Source: Hofstenia miamia
Lineage: Eukaryota > Xenacoelomorpha > Acoela
Direction of reading: 5' to 3'
Assembly (NCBI GenBank): GCA_004352715.1
Contig: SCFE01000039.1
Location: 2,062,973-2,126,972, forward strand
DNA length: 64,000 nt
Shown one piece after another: positions 24,701 through 36,190 of this stretch (position 1 is the stretch's first letter; every line of letters starts with the position of its first letter). The notes under the pieces were generated by a model. The model did no database searches and was not told the origin of the DNA. It saw only the letters and a list, made by a program, of their open reading frames with translations. Both the position numbers and the translations under genes were made by a program.

Positions 24701-25748
24701 TGACACTTTTAAGCAAACTTATAAGAACTTGAAAGATCTTTAAAGTTGAAGTTGGTAGCAGTTCCATGTTAAGCAACAAAATTTGATATTTCAATCAACA
24801 AACCACTTTTATGTTATATTATGCTGTTCTTAGGTGTATTATAAGTGCTCTGTGAGTTAAGTTGGTCCATTAGTGTACAAAACTCATTATTAGATTTTAC
24901 TCTCGAATATGATATATTACAATACTTCATTTGAAAATAATGGGTGTCATAATGATGTGCTTGTTCTGTTAATTTTGTATCGAATTGAGATTTGTTGCAA
25001 ATTTTGCAAATTGTGAAGAAGTTAATTTTACTTTTGCAGAAACAGCGAAAGAATACATTTTCCTTAAAGAGTGAACTTCATTTGCTTTAGTAGTTTATTG
25101 TTATTCTTAGTTTTTTAAAATTTTACCTTCAATTTTACAGTAGTATAATTTTTTTTTATTAATGTTTTAGTAGTTGTGTGTATAAGCAAGGCTCCTGAAA
25201 ATCCACAAATTTATCTTCAAATCCCAATACGAATTTTAAGAACCTATTTTTTCAAATGCAAAATTCGAATCTTACTATATTAGTTCATTTAAAACAAACA
25301 GAATTCAAAATTGTAAATTCGAACTGACTTACTAACTAGTTCTTCCTATGTGTTCTTTTGCAATATAGTAAGTTTCATTTCAATATCAGTTATCTTTAGT
25401 ATTTTTGGATATTTGGGGTTGGCCAGTAGATTATATAAACGACTGTGCATTGGACACATTTGAATGATACGTAAACAAAGAAATGCATGTAAAATTGGAA
25501 CAAATTAAAATTTGAAATGTTTTTGGAATCTGAATCCTAAGATCAAAGGCCCTGAGTAACAGTATAATAGCTATATAGTGTAAAACTATTTTGAAATCTA
25601 GCAAACCAAATTTGTTGTGAAATTGAAAATTTAAACAAAAACTATTTTTTTTAAATTAGCTATTAACAGCAAAGCTGCCGGCTGTTAATATTAACAGCAA
25701 ATGTGCCACACCTGATTACAACGTAATTCAGCAGAAGTAAAGTATTAC
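21721..25748. other. Large intron between C2A and C2B exons
   Basis: The N-terminal half of C2B (about 60-80 residues in relatives) should be encoded here or at 21.5-21.7 kb, but I could not identify it. Minus frames at 22141-22365, 23656-23844 and 24017-24337 are open but show no C2 motifs. CAGGGGTGGTTCC at about 23759 resembles a hAT end, without a matching partner. The rest is AT-rich. Confidence 0.5.
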
Positions 25749-25916
25749 CTCAGATATAAGTCTAAATGTATGCACCGCAGTCTTAGACTCCTCGAGATTC
25801 CAAGAACTTAGATCAACGTCAATGCCTCCCAAAAAGAAATTCTTTCTAACCTTGTGTCTATGCCATACACCAAGCGACAACATTCGCCCGCGTACATGAC
25901 TCAATGGCATCACATA
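25749..25916 (-). CDS. SYTL-like: Slp-like gene, C2A C-terminal exon
   Basis: The acceptor ACATCTTTTTAG precedes TATGTGATGCC; the donor is TCTGAG before GTAATA. Phase 0 on both sides, 56 codons. It reads YVMPLSHVRGRMLSLGVWHR, then HKVRKNFFLGGIDVDLSSWN, then TFRLISE. This matches the end of C2A in the family: '...l.L.GR.L.LSVWh.D..grN.FLGEV.i.LdsWd....W..L'. The calcium-loop positions are His and basic (VWHRHK) rather than Asp. GR.LSLxVWH is typical of Slp C2A rather than synaptotagmin C2A. The exon joins cleanly to the one ending NPVFNYRFS. Confidence 0.9.
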
Positions 25917-26040
25917 CTAAAAAGATGTCGACAAAGTTAAACTATTTCCATAAAAATTGAAGATCGTTAATTAAAATTATCAAGAATGCACGAGACGAAG
26001 AACAAGAAAATGTATATATTCTCTACATATTACACTATAT

Positions 26041-26339
26041 AATGTATATATAATATATGTATATATGATATAGGATATATATATATATATATATATGATA
26101 TACATATATATATATATATATATGATATACATATATACATATACATGATATATATATATATATATATATNNNNNNNNNNNNNNNNNNNNNNNNNNNNNNN
26201 NNNNNNNNNNNNNNNNNNNNNNNNNNNNNNNNNNNNNNNNNNNNNNNNNNNNNNNNNNNNNNNNNNNNNNNNNNNNNNNNNNNNNNNNNNNNNNNNNNNN
26301 NNNNNNNNNNNNNATATATATATATATATATATATATAT
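26041..26339. repeat. AT microsatellite with assembly gap
   Basis: A (TA)n-rich tract with TATATG variants. Bases 26170-26313 are unresolved N. The long translated frames across it on both strands are artefacts of the repeat. Confidence 0.95.
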
Positions 26340-26675
26340 CAGACTTGTCAACGAGCCGACATTTCCAAGCTCGGCTCGTTTACATTTTGTGTAAGTACGG
26401 CTCGCCACTTAAAATCTTTGAATGAAGCTCGTTTTAGCTCGGTATTTTTTTAAAAATATTGTGCTCAAAGAATTTGTTACATAGCTCTTCCTATTATTTA
26501 ATAAACATTTCTTAAATAAGATTATTGGAAAGGCATACTGGCTGCAAAAAATAAGGAAAATCTCCATAATTAAATTAACCAGCAGAAATATAAACTTGCT
26601 GTGCCTAAAATAGGCTCGTTTTTGGCTCGTTGTATATCAAATATTGTGCTCAAGCTCGGCTCGTTGACAAGTCTG
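26340..26675. mobile_element. MITE with 20-bp perfect terminal inverted repeats inside the microsatellite
   Basis: The left end CAGACTTGTCAACGAGCCGA is exactly mirrored by the right end TCGGCTCGTTGACAAGTCTG. The element is 336 bp, and (TA)n continues on both sides (left ...ATATAT, right ATTATATAT), so it inserted into the microsatellite. GCTCG/CGAGC motifs recur inside (near 26369, 26398, 26430, 26611, 26623 and 26655), as in transposase subterminal binding arrays of hAT elements. CAG...CTG ends also fit hAT. No coding frame for a transposase. Confidence 0.75.
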
Positions 26676-29600
26676 ATTATATATATATATATAGACATGA
26701 GTAGCAATTGTAAAACTAGTTTAGTTTGCGAAAGCGTTATGTCTTTTATAGTTCGCTTGCATATATTGGATGGTACCTTACAATATCAGATAAACTTCTA
26801 TGATGTCTAAATCAGCATATACAATTTGTTCAAACAGTGTCAATTAAGTCATCCGCATAAATTACACTCATTGCCAAATGAAAACCTAATATTTTACTTC
26901 ATACTAAAAAAGATGATTATGGATTTATGTGAAAGTAATGGATTTTGCTTTTACCAACTACTTAAATTCTGACTTTAAGAGCATCTCTTCATATTTACAA
27001 GATTTTAAATCGTCGGCAATTGGTCATAAATGGGGTTTCATAAATTTAAATACACATAGCAGAATGGTATGCAAGAGATCACAAAACACTAAAACATGTC
27101 CCAAGTGACACAGTAATTCACTTCCACATATGTCAGACGATATTAGATCATTCTCATAAATCATTGTTATAAATAAGCCTAAAAACCGACATTGAATTAT
27201 AAAATTTTGCCATTTTTATAACACCAACGAAGATAAAGCGTTGTATAAAATGTCTGTTGGTACACTAATAGATGCTATATCTTAAACTTGTGCATTTCCC
27301 CATTTGCGTTACTGAAATTTTTAATGGAATAATTTTAGGCATTTTAAGTTTATCATAATATCCCGTCATCTCTTTTGGAATAAATATATTAAAATACGAC
27401 ACGTTGTGCAGCAAGGAGAATAAATTACCATTTCTGTCAACAAAAATATGTCTAAAAATATTAACATTACATTAACCTCCATAATTTGAATATGACCATT
27501 TTTCAATTTGAAAGGAAGCTAATGCGCAGATAAAAGCCCCGTTTCCCTTATATAAGGAGAAGTCATAAGGGAAAACAAAACTTATCTTGTAAACGGGTTA
27601 AAGCCGACAATTTATTGTCATATGGGAGTTCGTAGTTAGGTAAAAGCCTTAAGAAATGCATTAACTTGCGTTTATCAGATGGGTTCCCCAAATTAAGCGG
27701 AATAAATTTTCGGTGGATGCACTTGATGTATTTTACAATGTCGTTATGGGCCTCTTGCACAGGCGTAGGTGAGAAACAGTGGCGTCCGCAAGGGGACATT
27801 GTAGAATGTCCCAACGTCAGGTTTTCAAAATTGATTTTGATTGGCTAAATCAAAAAATTTCGCCAACAACTTAAAAACTAAGGTCATAGAGTGCATTTTA
27901 GTGTTAAATTTTCATGAATAAGATGCCCACAGTCAGAAAATCGTGCGTCCGCGCTTGGTAAGGGCATCAATTAGGAAAGTGAATTAAAACAGGAATACCA
28001 ATGATATGCTCAGCAAATGATTAAATAACTGGTATATAAAAATAAGGCTAAATATTTAAAATTATATTGATTACACCGTTATCGTATCCGTCTATTAGTA
28101 AAAGAAGAAACTATACAAGCATATCAACAAATGATTTACATAACATTATGCTAAAATAATTAAATTTAGAGGAACAATGAGATGCAACACCTGTCTTAGA
28201 AGTCTGCACAGTCTTTCTGTAAAACAGACACGTGACCAATAAATTAATGAAATCAACTGGAAAATCATGAACACTTTAATCAATTAGCATATACTCGTCG
28301 GTTAGTTACATATATAATGTGATTCACAAAGAAATTGTAGATAATCTGCTAGGTTTTCTACATAGTTATGATATCGTGTGACAGACAGTGCATGAATGAC
28401 AAATGGAATAATTCACCTTGAAAACAAGACGTCAATATACAAAAATGGTTGTCTTAATAATTGTTGACTTTATTGTAGGTATTTTCTAAACGCTATAATT
28501 GACAATTCGCACGATTCATTAAAATTGAATGCATCTTATTTGAGCTCCAAGATTTTAGCAGTTGCTTTATATATTACACAAAAAAATTTTGATAAAAGTG
28601 TTGGAAATCTTCGAGTCTTCTTAATTTGAGATGAATCCCGGGTGTGAGTGAAGTGAGGGTCTGATGTTAAAGTGTCCTTGAAATTCTTATATGAAAAAAT
28701 CCAAACATGTGCTTGAATTATGTAAATTAGAATGTTTGGCTGGTTGATTTCAAACAAGCATTGCACATAAGCACATAATCGTTTCCACAGCAATAACTCT
28801 TTGCAGGATTCTAGAAACTTTTGAACGGGTGGGGTAGCGGGTCAATTTTTTATAGAATTCTTGTATAGAACGATTATTTATTTGCAAGTCATACGAAATC
28901 TAATCATATGTTGTAAAAAATTCAATGATTTATGAGGTATTTCGCAAAACTTTAAAGTATACACACGCACCTGGTGCCAATATGCCAAAGACCTAATGTT
29001 GAAAAGTTTTAGTAATATGAATAATTTCTTTCTGATTCTTTGATAATTCATAATTTCGTTGTATAAGGCATGTGATGGAAAATTTAATCTATATTGGTAT
29101 GCAGTTTGCCTTAAGACATAAAGGAGGAGGTATTACCCTTAAAAAGATTGAAGATACATTGCATATAAATGGTATTAACCAAATTGTTTAACTAAAAATT
29201 AAAATTTAAAACAACTAGGATCAAAGTATAACTCGCATACAAATAAACAAAAACAAAGCTTTGGCTAAAAAACACCCGACCACCATTGCATTAAGATGAT
29301 TTTTTTTGACATTTTTACACATAGGAGTTATTATCATAGAAACAACAATAATAATGCGATATTCGCGTAATTTCTGTCGGGATAATTCTAAAATTGATTT
29401 TCCAATGTAATTAAAAACTCACTATTGCTGCAAGCTGCAACTCACTGAAAATATTTTTACAGAAACAATCATTAATGTAGATTTCTGACAGAATTTGCCC
29501 TTTAAATCACAACTTTTCAAAATTAAAATTTTGTTAGAGTAAACCGGTTAGATCACGTACTACACGTATAATATATGCGTATTTTACCGATTGTACCATT

Positions 29601-29706
29601 AGTTATTCGGAAATATGAAACGTGCCTTCAATATTGCATTCCACTAAATTTAGCAATTTTCAAATATTAAATGATATACAACAGCTGAAATGTAAATAAT
29701 TCTCAC
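26676..29706. other. Rest of the intron between the two C2A exons
   Basis: Mostly AT-rich. One open minus frame (27563-27814) is annotated separately. A GC-richer patch near 28620-28680 (TCCCGGGTGTGAGTG) has no assigned identity. Confidence 0.5.
27563..27814 (-). other. Unexplained 83-codon open frame
   Basis: Minus frame with SPTPVQEAHNDIVKYIKCIH, then FIPLNLGNPSDKRKLMHFL, then LPNYELPYDNKLSALTRLQ. Composition looks more protein-like and GC-richer than the flanks, with no stops for the whole length. It could be a fragment of a mobile-element ORF or an old gene piece. It lies inside a C2A intron, so it is not an exon of the Slp-like transcript, which splices across it in phase. No family recognised. 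Confidence 0.25.
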
Positions 29707-29879
29707 CGAAAAACGATAGTTGAAAACAGGGTTAAGTTGATTGTAGATAACTGGCGACTTTCGCTTGAAAACCATGTTTTCGTCGGGAAGCAGTTGCAGT
29801 TTCAAATATGGACTTGAACTGCCATGCTTTTTATCAGCAATGGCTAAACCTCGGCAGCAGTACACAAATACAAATAATT
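29707..29879 (-). CDS. SYTL-like: Slp-like gene, C2A N-terminal to middle exon
   Basis: The acceptor AATATTTTTAG precedes AATTATTTG; the donor is TTTTTCG before GTGAGA. Phase 1 in, phase 0 out. It reads LFVFVYCCRGLAIADKKHG, then SSSPYLKLQLLPDENMVFKR, then KSPVIYNQLNPVFNYRFS. C2 landmarks: 'L.V.V..CrgLa' (strand 2 and loop 1), 'G.S.PYLK.qLLPD' (strand 3), 'KRKSpV....LNPVFN' (strand 4 and loop). The loop-1 aspartate that normally precedes PY (SDPY) is Ser here, so calcium coordination is unlikely. The KRKS basic strand is kept, fitting lipid binding. The ORF's apparent N-terminal Met lies out of context; the real start of this piece is the splice junction. Confidence 0.9.
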
Positions 29880-32309
29880 CTAAAAATATTTCATTATAAA
29901 TCTAATTAAATTAATGACACCCTAAATTTCTAAAATGTGAACTTCAAATAAACAATGCGTAAATTATTCAAAACCCAATGTGCAGTATGTTTGTGTCTTA
30001 TACGTAAGTATGGTAATATCTTGGTGATAGCTGGAATCGTTGAAAATTCAACCCGAAGAAATTATGAAGGCAGAAAATAATACATTATTCCCAAATAAGT
30101 AGTGAAAATATTATAGTAGTAATTGCTAGTAACAGTAGTTGAACAGGAATCTGAAGATGCAAGAGGAATAACCAAAGCTGAAATCTACGCAAGTGTTTCA
30201 AATATGTGATCAAATCGACAGGGGGTATAAACTAGTTCCGTGTGAATGATCTATGCATTCACAANATGCAAGAGGAATAACCAAAGCTGAAATCTACGCA
30301 AGTGCTTCAAATATGTGATCAAATCGACAGGGGGTATAAACTAGTTCCGTGTGAATGATCTATGCATTCACAACTGCCAAGTTCAATCTGATGTCTACTC
30401 TCAAGTTGCGATTTTTTTTTCGTGTGAAAAAACACCTAGAAATTCAAATATTTATAGTAAAAAGGTTGAAAATTTTCAAATAAAAAAATTCAGTAGCATG
30501 TGTTGCTAGCAAATCTGTTTTTTTATTTAGTGAATAATAAATACAGGACATAATGCACATCCTCTTAATAATACAATAATAACTTTAAGCTAAAATGCGG
30601 ATGTAATCACAATAACATAACCAAAACGAATTAAAAAATAGTATAAAGTTAATCTAAATTAGGAATTTGTCCAAGTGAATTGGTTAAAAAATTATGACAG
30701 ACGAGCAGAAGTGAGGAACTCTTTTGATAAGTGACCTACCCATCCCATATTGTATATTACAAGCAAAAAACTAATTAATTTCTGGAAATGATTAACAGTT
30801 TTAGAGACAATTAAGCATCATTTTGTTGGATTTTGATTAAAAATTTCTACAGAGATGGGAAAGATATTTCCCAACGACAATCTCGGATACCCGTTTAGAA
30901 ATGTATTTGCTTTAAAACTGCAACTTCCTGCCTCACCTATAACTCTTGGTACATAATATACTTATATCTAAAAAAATAAAAGGCAAAAATAAAAAAAATT
31001 GATGCAAACATTTTTTCTAGGTAAAAGGTTCAAAATTCAAAAGAAAATGAAGAAAGCTGCAAAATATAATGGTTATGCAAAGCATTTCAAAGCTTTTTAA
31101 TTAAGCGCTTTTAGCTAAAATAGCATTTATAGTTTACTCAATTAACAAATTGAATCAATTAATAATTTTAGCATACTACAATGTAAAATGGTGAGTGTAA
31201 TTAATTTTTAAGCTATTCTCATTTCTTCACTCGTAAACTAATGCTAAAATGCAGTCGTGTTTTCGTGAGATATAGCCCAGGTCTACAGATGTGGATGGAA
31301 ATCACATGGAATCTTATAAATAATCAAATTGAGTTTCGGTGGATTGTAAACAACGAAAAACTGCCACAGTATATGAAAATTTTCTGAAGAGGAGCATGAG
31401 CTGCAATTTTCAGGATCAGTCCGAATGATCAAATAAAATTTTTTGATGATCCAATTTTGAAAACATAAATTTAAATTCTCACTGATATAGTTAGTCTTTT
31501 CTAGGACAAAAGAAGTAAATGCCAAAATAATAAAATAACTAAAATATTACAAGTATTGCTTGTTTTGATAAATTTCATGTGCACGTTTTTGTGAATAGCA
31601 AATAATGTAATGAAACTATTGACATATAAAATATACCACAATAGTTCCACTCACTCAATTTGCTGTATAGACAATTACCAATTGCAAACCGGAGGTAAAA
31701 TTGCCTGGCCGTGAATTTTACAAACCAGGCGGGAAAATCCTTCCAGTTTTAAACAGTCGCGATTAATATGTCTACTTAATTAAAACGGTATACGAAAAAC
31801 ATGTACAGGATTTCAATGTAAGACAGCAACTACTTTGTTCTGCAGGTACGAGCATGAAATTACAAAAGTAAATCAAATTAACACCAATTGTTTGCAACAC
31901 TTAGCATTCTTCGAACACTAAAATGAAGAAAATCATGACAAAATATTTGTTTTCCTTATTTGAAAATGATCATATTACATGAAACATATCGGTTGACGAA
32001 AAACGGAATTGTTCTTTTAACCTGCTATGTCACATGGCACCAGTATTTTTCGAAAAAACAGCTTTTAAGAGACGGATTTGTCTCAGTAAAAAAGAAGTTT
32101 TGTATTTCATCAATTAACCGTTGAATACAAGTATCTAATTTTATAATGAAATAATATTTTCAGGAAATCTCTTGTAGTTCTCTAGGACTACCATTAGTAT
32201 CTACGTAAACAGGAATTGAAATCTTATCCAATGAAGAAATTCCGCAAAATAATATTAACAAAGCAAGACAGAAGGAATAAGAGAAATTAGTTAAACAGAT
32301 ACAACGTAC
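29880..32309. other. Intron with a gap-flanked duplication
   Basis: AT-rich intron. It holds the duplicated 108-bp block around the N at 30265. A GC-richer patch at 31680-31740 has no assigned identity. The frame at 31283-31525 is probably chance. Confidence 0.5.
30157..30373. repeat. 108-bp direct duplication separated by a single N
   Basis: Bases 30157-30264 and 30266-30373 are the same sequence with one substitution (GTGTTTC versus GTGCTTC). The single N between them marks a scaffold or gap-fill join, so this is most likely an unmerged contig overlap. Confidence 0.85.
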
Positions 32310-32427
32310 CTAAATCATCCATATCATAGTAGATGTTGACATCAATTTGGCCGGTGACGGGAATGGGAGAAGAATCACTGAGCACGCTGTCTAAGCTGCT
32401 AACGCTATAGAGACTATCAACGCTGCT
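32310..32427 (-). CDS. SYTL-like: Slp-like gene, exon carrying linker end and first C2A strand
   Basis: The acceptor TGTAAATTTTAG precedes AGCAGCGTTG; the donor is GATTTAG before GTACGT. Phase 0 in, phase 1 out. It reads SSVDSLYSVSSLDSVLSDSS, then PIPVTGQIDVNIYYDMDDL. The Ser-rich lead is followed by 'V.G.I...I.Y', the first strand of C2A in Slp and synaptotagmin proteins ('G.i.l.i.Y......L.V.I'). Joining to the next exon gives DDL-E-LFVFVYCCRGLA, which restores a normal strand 2. The Ser/Asp-rich stretch could be a phosphorylation region (inference). Confidence 0.85.
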
Positions 32428-32952
32428 CTAAAATTTACAATTATATTTAAAAATGTGTATAAACTTATGGATATTAACAATTCAGAATGTAAACATGAAT
32501 AACCGTCAGAATAAGAAAGAGATAAAGCCTTAAAATGTGAATTACATTATTCCAAAACAGATTACAGTGTACACACATTTAAAAGAAGAATGTTTTTAAA
32601 AGCATTAATGCCAAAGTTAAGCCTCAAACTAAATATATATTAACGAAGCCACTTCTTTGAAGCCTGTTCCAAGCCGATTCTAACAAAGGATTCTATGCAA
32701 AATCTGAAAAAACCAAAACATGATATGTGAGCGTAGAGCTGGAAATGCTTTAAAAGTGATTTACTAATAATTGCGAATTTTATTTGACTCTACGTCAAAT
32801 AAAACTAGTAAAGGAAAACTGCATACAATTGGTTATGTTACACCTTTGAGAATTGCGTCTGATAGAATATGTGATTAGAAAACAGAAATAAAATAACTAA
32901 CAAGCTTCTATCCCATATAGCCGACAACAATGCTTAAATTAAAATATATTAC

Positions 32953-33057
32953 CGTTAAGGATGTGCTTGATAAATTGGCTTTGAACTTAAATGGATTACT
33001 GGCATGTGTTGAGGAGAGATTCAGCAAGGAAATGGATCGAAGTGCCTGCTTGGCGAG
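32953..33057 (-). CDS. SYTL-like: Slp-like gene, probable linker exon
   Basis: The acceptor with a good pyrimidine tract (TTTTTTTTGATGTTTATCAATTTAG in two adjoining parts) precedes CTCGCCAAGC; the donor is TTAACG before GTAATA. Phase 0 on both sides, 35 codons: LAKQALRSISLLNLSSTHAS, then NPFKFKANLSSTSLT. It contains no known domain, but base composition is coding-like, with Ser/Thr content like its neighbours. It fits between the exons at 37.6 and 32.4 kb without changing frame, so it may be constitutive or alternative. The plus-strand frame 32991-33221 is its shadow. Confidence 0.6.
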
Positions 33058-34369
33058 CTAAATTGATAAACATCAAAAAAAACTTTTCATTTATCACAAA
33101 TTATTTCTTTAAGAAAAATTCAGACACAAATACAGAAAGGGAGGTGCAGCCGCACACCATCCAACCAGAGGGGACTAAATATGAAAAAATATTTTTACGG
33201 AAAATTCTAATAAAAATGTAGAAAAAGTTTTAATTGTGTTGTTTTAAGTATAGTCTCGTTACTGCAAGAACAGAACGGTGAATCTTTTTAGTGGAGTGGG
33301 GCAACTTGAAAATATTTTTTACTCAATTTCAATGCAAACAAAAGTTAAAAAATTAATTGCTGATATCAACATAAATACTATCACTGATACTATGTATAGC
33401 GCTATACATTTAAAAAGATAACTAAAGATTATCCGAGTAGAAACGAAGAAATTCATGTTATTGTCTGACACAATTTCTCCAAAAATGTACAACTTCTCAC
33501 TCACATGGCAATCTTCAAAAAATACATAAGCAAACAGCGACAAATTTACTAAACGATAAATAAAAGTGGTTTTTGTGATAAGAGGTTTACAACATCACAG
33601 AAGTAGGAAGCCTCCCCTCCGCAGAAGAGGTTGGATGGCGTTAGAATCCATGTACATAACATGAATATAATCGTAGTTGAATATATTTATGTGATGGAAT
33701 TTTTTTCAAAGTTTTATTAGAACAAAGGTAGGAATTGATCTGAAGATGCTTTCAGTCATAATTAATGAATATCAATCACTAGAGAGTGGTAAGAGATGTA
33801 TTTTAAAGTAGACTTTGCGACGACTTTGATTTCCAGACATCAAACGGCGATAATAATTCTCATCTCTTCAAAACAAAGACTCATTCGATTATTTCCAATC
33901 CCACCACGAAAATCAATAAATTCCGTAAAAATACTGAACGATAATAAAGCGATGGCACAGGGACGGAGCATACAACAATTAAGAAACAGCATCTAAGTAG
34001 ATTCCATAGACTACTTTCTACAAATTGATTTAATCTTGTGCAACACTTTCACCGTGTACAGACACAGACTGATTAAATCTGACTTTAATTTTTCAAAATA
34101 GGGCCGATAACTCCTAATCTAAACCGGGCCAATTCATTTCATGTCATATATCATTACAATAGCACTAAATATTGTATACATTAAATTTAAAAGATATATG
34201 ATAGCTAATGTAATTCTAGAACCACACGTATAGAAAATGAATAAACCGCGTTTATATATTTGAAAAAACACGTTTTCAGCAGGAACATTTATCACTTGAA
34301 TTCTATTTAATTTAGCAAGAATTCTGATTTGCTCATTCGAGTTTGGAGTTCGCATATTTTCCATATTAC
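33058..34369. other. Intron sequence
   Basis: AT-rich; short frames at 33319-33543 (minus) and 33796-33996 (plus) have no recognisable content. Confidence 0.5.
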
Positions 34370-34407
34370 ACGGTCTTTTTCAGCTAATGTTGGCGGATAC
34401 GTGTGTC
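34370..34407 (-). CDS. Slp-like gene, tentative micro-exon
   Basis: The acceptor TTTTTCTTTAG precedes GACACACG; a possible donor is GACCGT before GTAATA. Phase 1 in, phase 0 out, with residues HTYPPTLAEKDR. The phase would connect the tentative exon at 36190 to the exon at 33057. The frame also stays open past the donor (VIWKICELQTRMSKSEFLLN, then stop), so an alternative terminal exon is possible. No homology is recognised. Confidence 0.3.
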
Positions 34408-34587
34408 CTAAAGAAAAAGCAAGCTCCCGTCTAGTATTCAAATATGAGCAGCTCAGCAAACAATAACCTATTTCACGAATAAACGTTTTCTGTTAGCATT
34501 TTTGTTACATAATTTAATTTTTGTTAACTCTACATTGCTCAAAGAACATATATTATTCATAAAAAACATAAAAACGTGTTTTTTTAC

Positions 34588-34776
34588 AATAAAAAATGTT
34601 TTTTACGAAAAAACCAAAACTACCAACCAAGTTATGCAATACAATAATCAAACTTCTCCATAAAAATTAAGCAATGGTGCANAATAAAAAATGTTTTTTA
34701 CGAAAAAACCAAACCTACCAACCATGTTATGCAATACAATAATCAAACTCCTCCATAAAAATTAAGCAATGGTGCA
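34588..34776. repeat. 94-bp direct duplication separated by a single N
   Basis: Bases 34588-34681 and 34683-34776 match except for three substitutions, with N at 34682. This is the same pattern as the other gap-flanking duplications in the window. The three differences suggest two haplotypes placed side by side. Confidence 0.8.
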
Positions 34777-36049
34777 TGTTTCTGTGTAGTTATAGATTTT
34801 TAAGATTACTTAACATCCTCTAAATTGATTTGAAAATTTCAATTTTGATATGAATCAGTCCAATAAAAAAATCTATTGCACTCGATGGTACGAAGCAACT
34901 GTTAAAACATCGTGTTATTTGAAAAAAAAACATCAAAAAGAGACTAAAATATTACATGAAAAATGCAAGATTGCCTGCAATAATCATAAGTAGGAAACTC
35001 AATGGATAAACTTTGTTATGATACTATAAAAGAATATGGTAGGTTTTCCACTCAAATATATACATTTCTTAAATTAAATGATATAAAGGCTAGTAAATTA
35101 TGCGAAACAAAAGACTAAGAAAATTCAATTAGCTGCACAATGATACTGTTATTGCGTTGTGTTTGTAAGGCGAGACTAAATAAGGTTGATGATTAGTAGC
35201 AAAAAATGTCTGCTATGAACCTAAATAGGAAAAAATCTTACAAAAACTGGACTTTTCATAACTTATAACTAATAATGCATTAACTTCATTCAAAATTGGT
35301 AAAGACGTACTCTTGAATTTGTAATAATGAAATTAACAATAGTACTCTTCTGTTACGACGCTCTGATAGAAATGTAATTATATTTGTGACTTAGGATGAG
35401 TCGGTAACGCAATACGCTGCTCTGAAATGTATGCTATGGGCACTAACCAAGTTTGAGTCAAGATCTGTTATTGGACGGAGTGCTCTATATCTATTAACAC
35501 AAAGTTTATAGCAAAACTAGTAATGTCGTTTTTTTGCAACATATCGTCAGATTCAATCAAAAATTGGTCGAGTGAAAAAAAACTGAGAAAAAATTTTCTT
35601 TAATAACAAAGTTTATCTTATTTCAAATGTTGCATACATCATTTGAAACATTCACTTAAACCATGTATCGATAGATGCGTTAAAACTTCATTGATTTAGA
35701 AATATAACTTTGAATTTTTCAAAATCTCCTTTTTGACTTGAATCTTACAACATGCAAAAAAACCAAATTTTCTGAAAATTAAAAATATATTTTCCTTGCT
35801 ATGTTTTAGAGCCTCTAAAAGGGAAATGGGAAAACCAAATATCTCATCAAATAATTCAATCAAAATCTGAATTGACAACGAAAATATAATTGTGAAACAA
35901 AACTTTGCTAAGAAAAGTTTTTGAAGACCTTTGTCTAACACTATTTTGTATGAAAATGAATTGAAATAAGCTTACTCTTGTGGAATGATATGCAAAATGT
36001 CATGGAAATGAAGGCAAAGAATTTTAATAACGAAATTAACACTACCAAT

Positions 36050-36190
36050 ATTGGATTCCAAACAAATAAAAAGACTTGCATTGTTTTCATGATGAATGTG
36101 AGTTGGTTCCGTCTCTTTGGTTTTAGTGAATGAGTCATCGGTCGAAGCGTAGGAATGAAGTAACGAAGATGCGGTCGAAAAAGAAAGCTC
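36050..36190 (-). CDS. Slp-like gene, tentative exon (3' limit uncertain)
   Basis: The acceptor GTGTCTATTTAG precedes GAGCTTTC. The phase-0 frame reads ELSFSTASSLLHSYASTDD, then SFTKTKETEPTHIHHENNAS. It continues in less coding-like residues to IIPQE and a stop at about 35970. Candidate donors are ATTG before GTAGTG (phase 1; last base about 36050) and GCAA before GTCTTT (phase 1). Either would connect to the candidate at 34407. Ser/Thr/Glu-rich composition and raised GC resemble the other linker exons. It is not needed to keep frame between 37582 and 33057, so it would be an optional exon. Confidence 0.35.

Noticed and set aside
25980-26453. Long frames on both strands of Ile-Tyr repeats
   Set aside because: They translate the TA microsatellite and the N run; not coding.
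28536-28793. Minus frame with an acceptor-like site and SDPHF residues
   Set aside because: It lies in the intron that splits C2A cleanly between NYRFS and YVMPL; inserting it would disrupt the domain.
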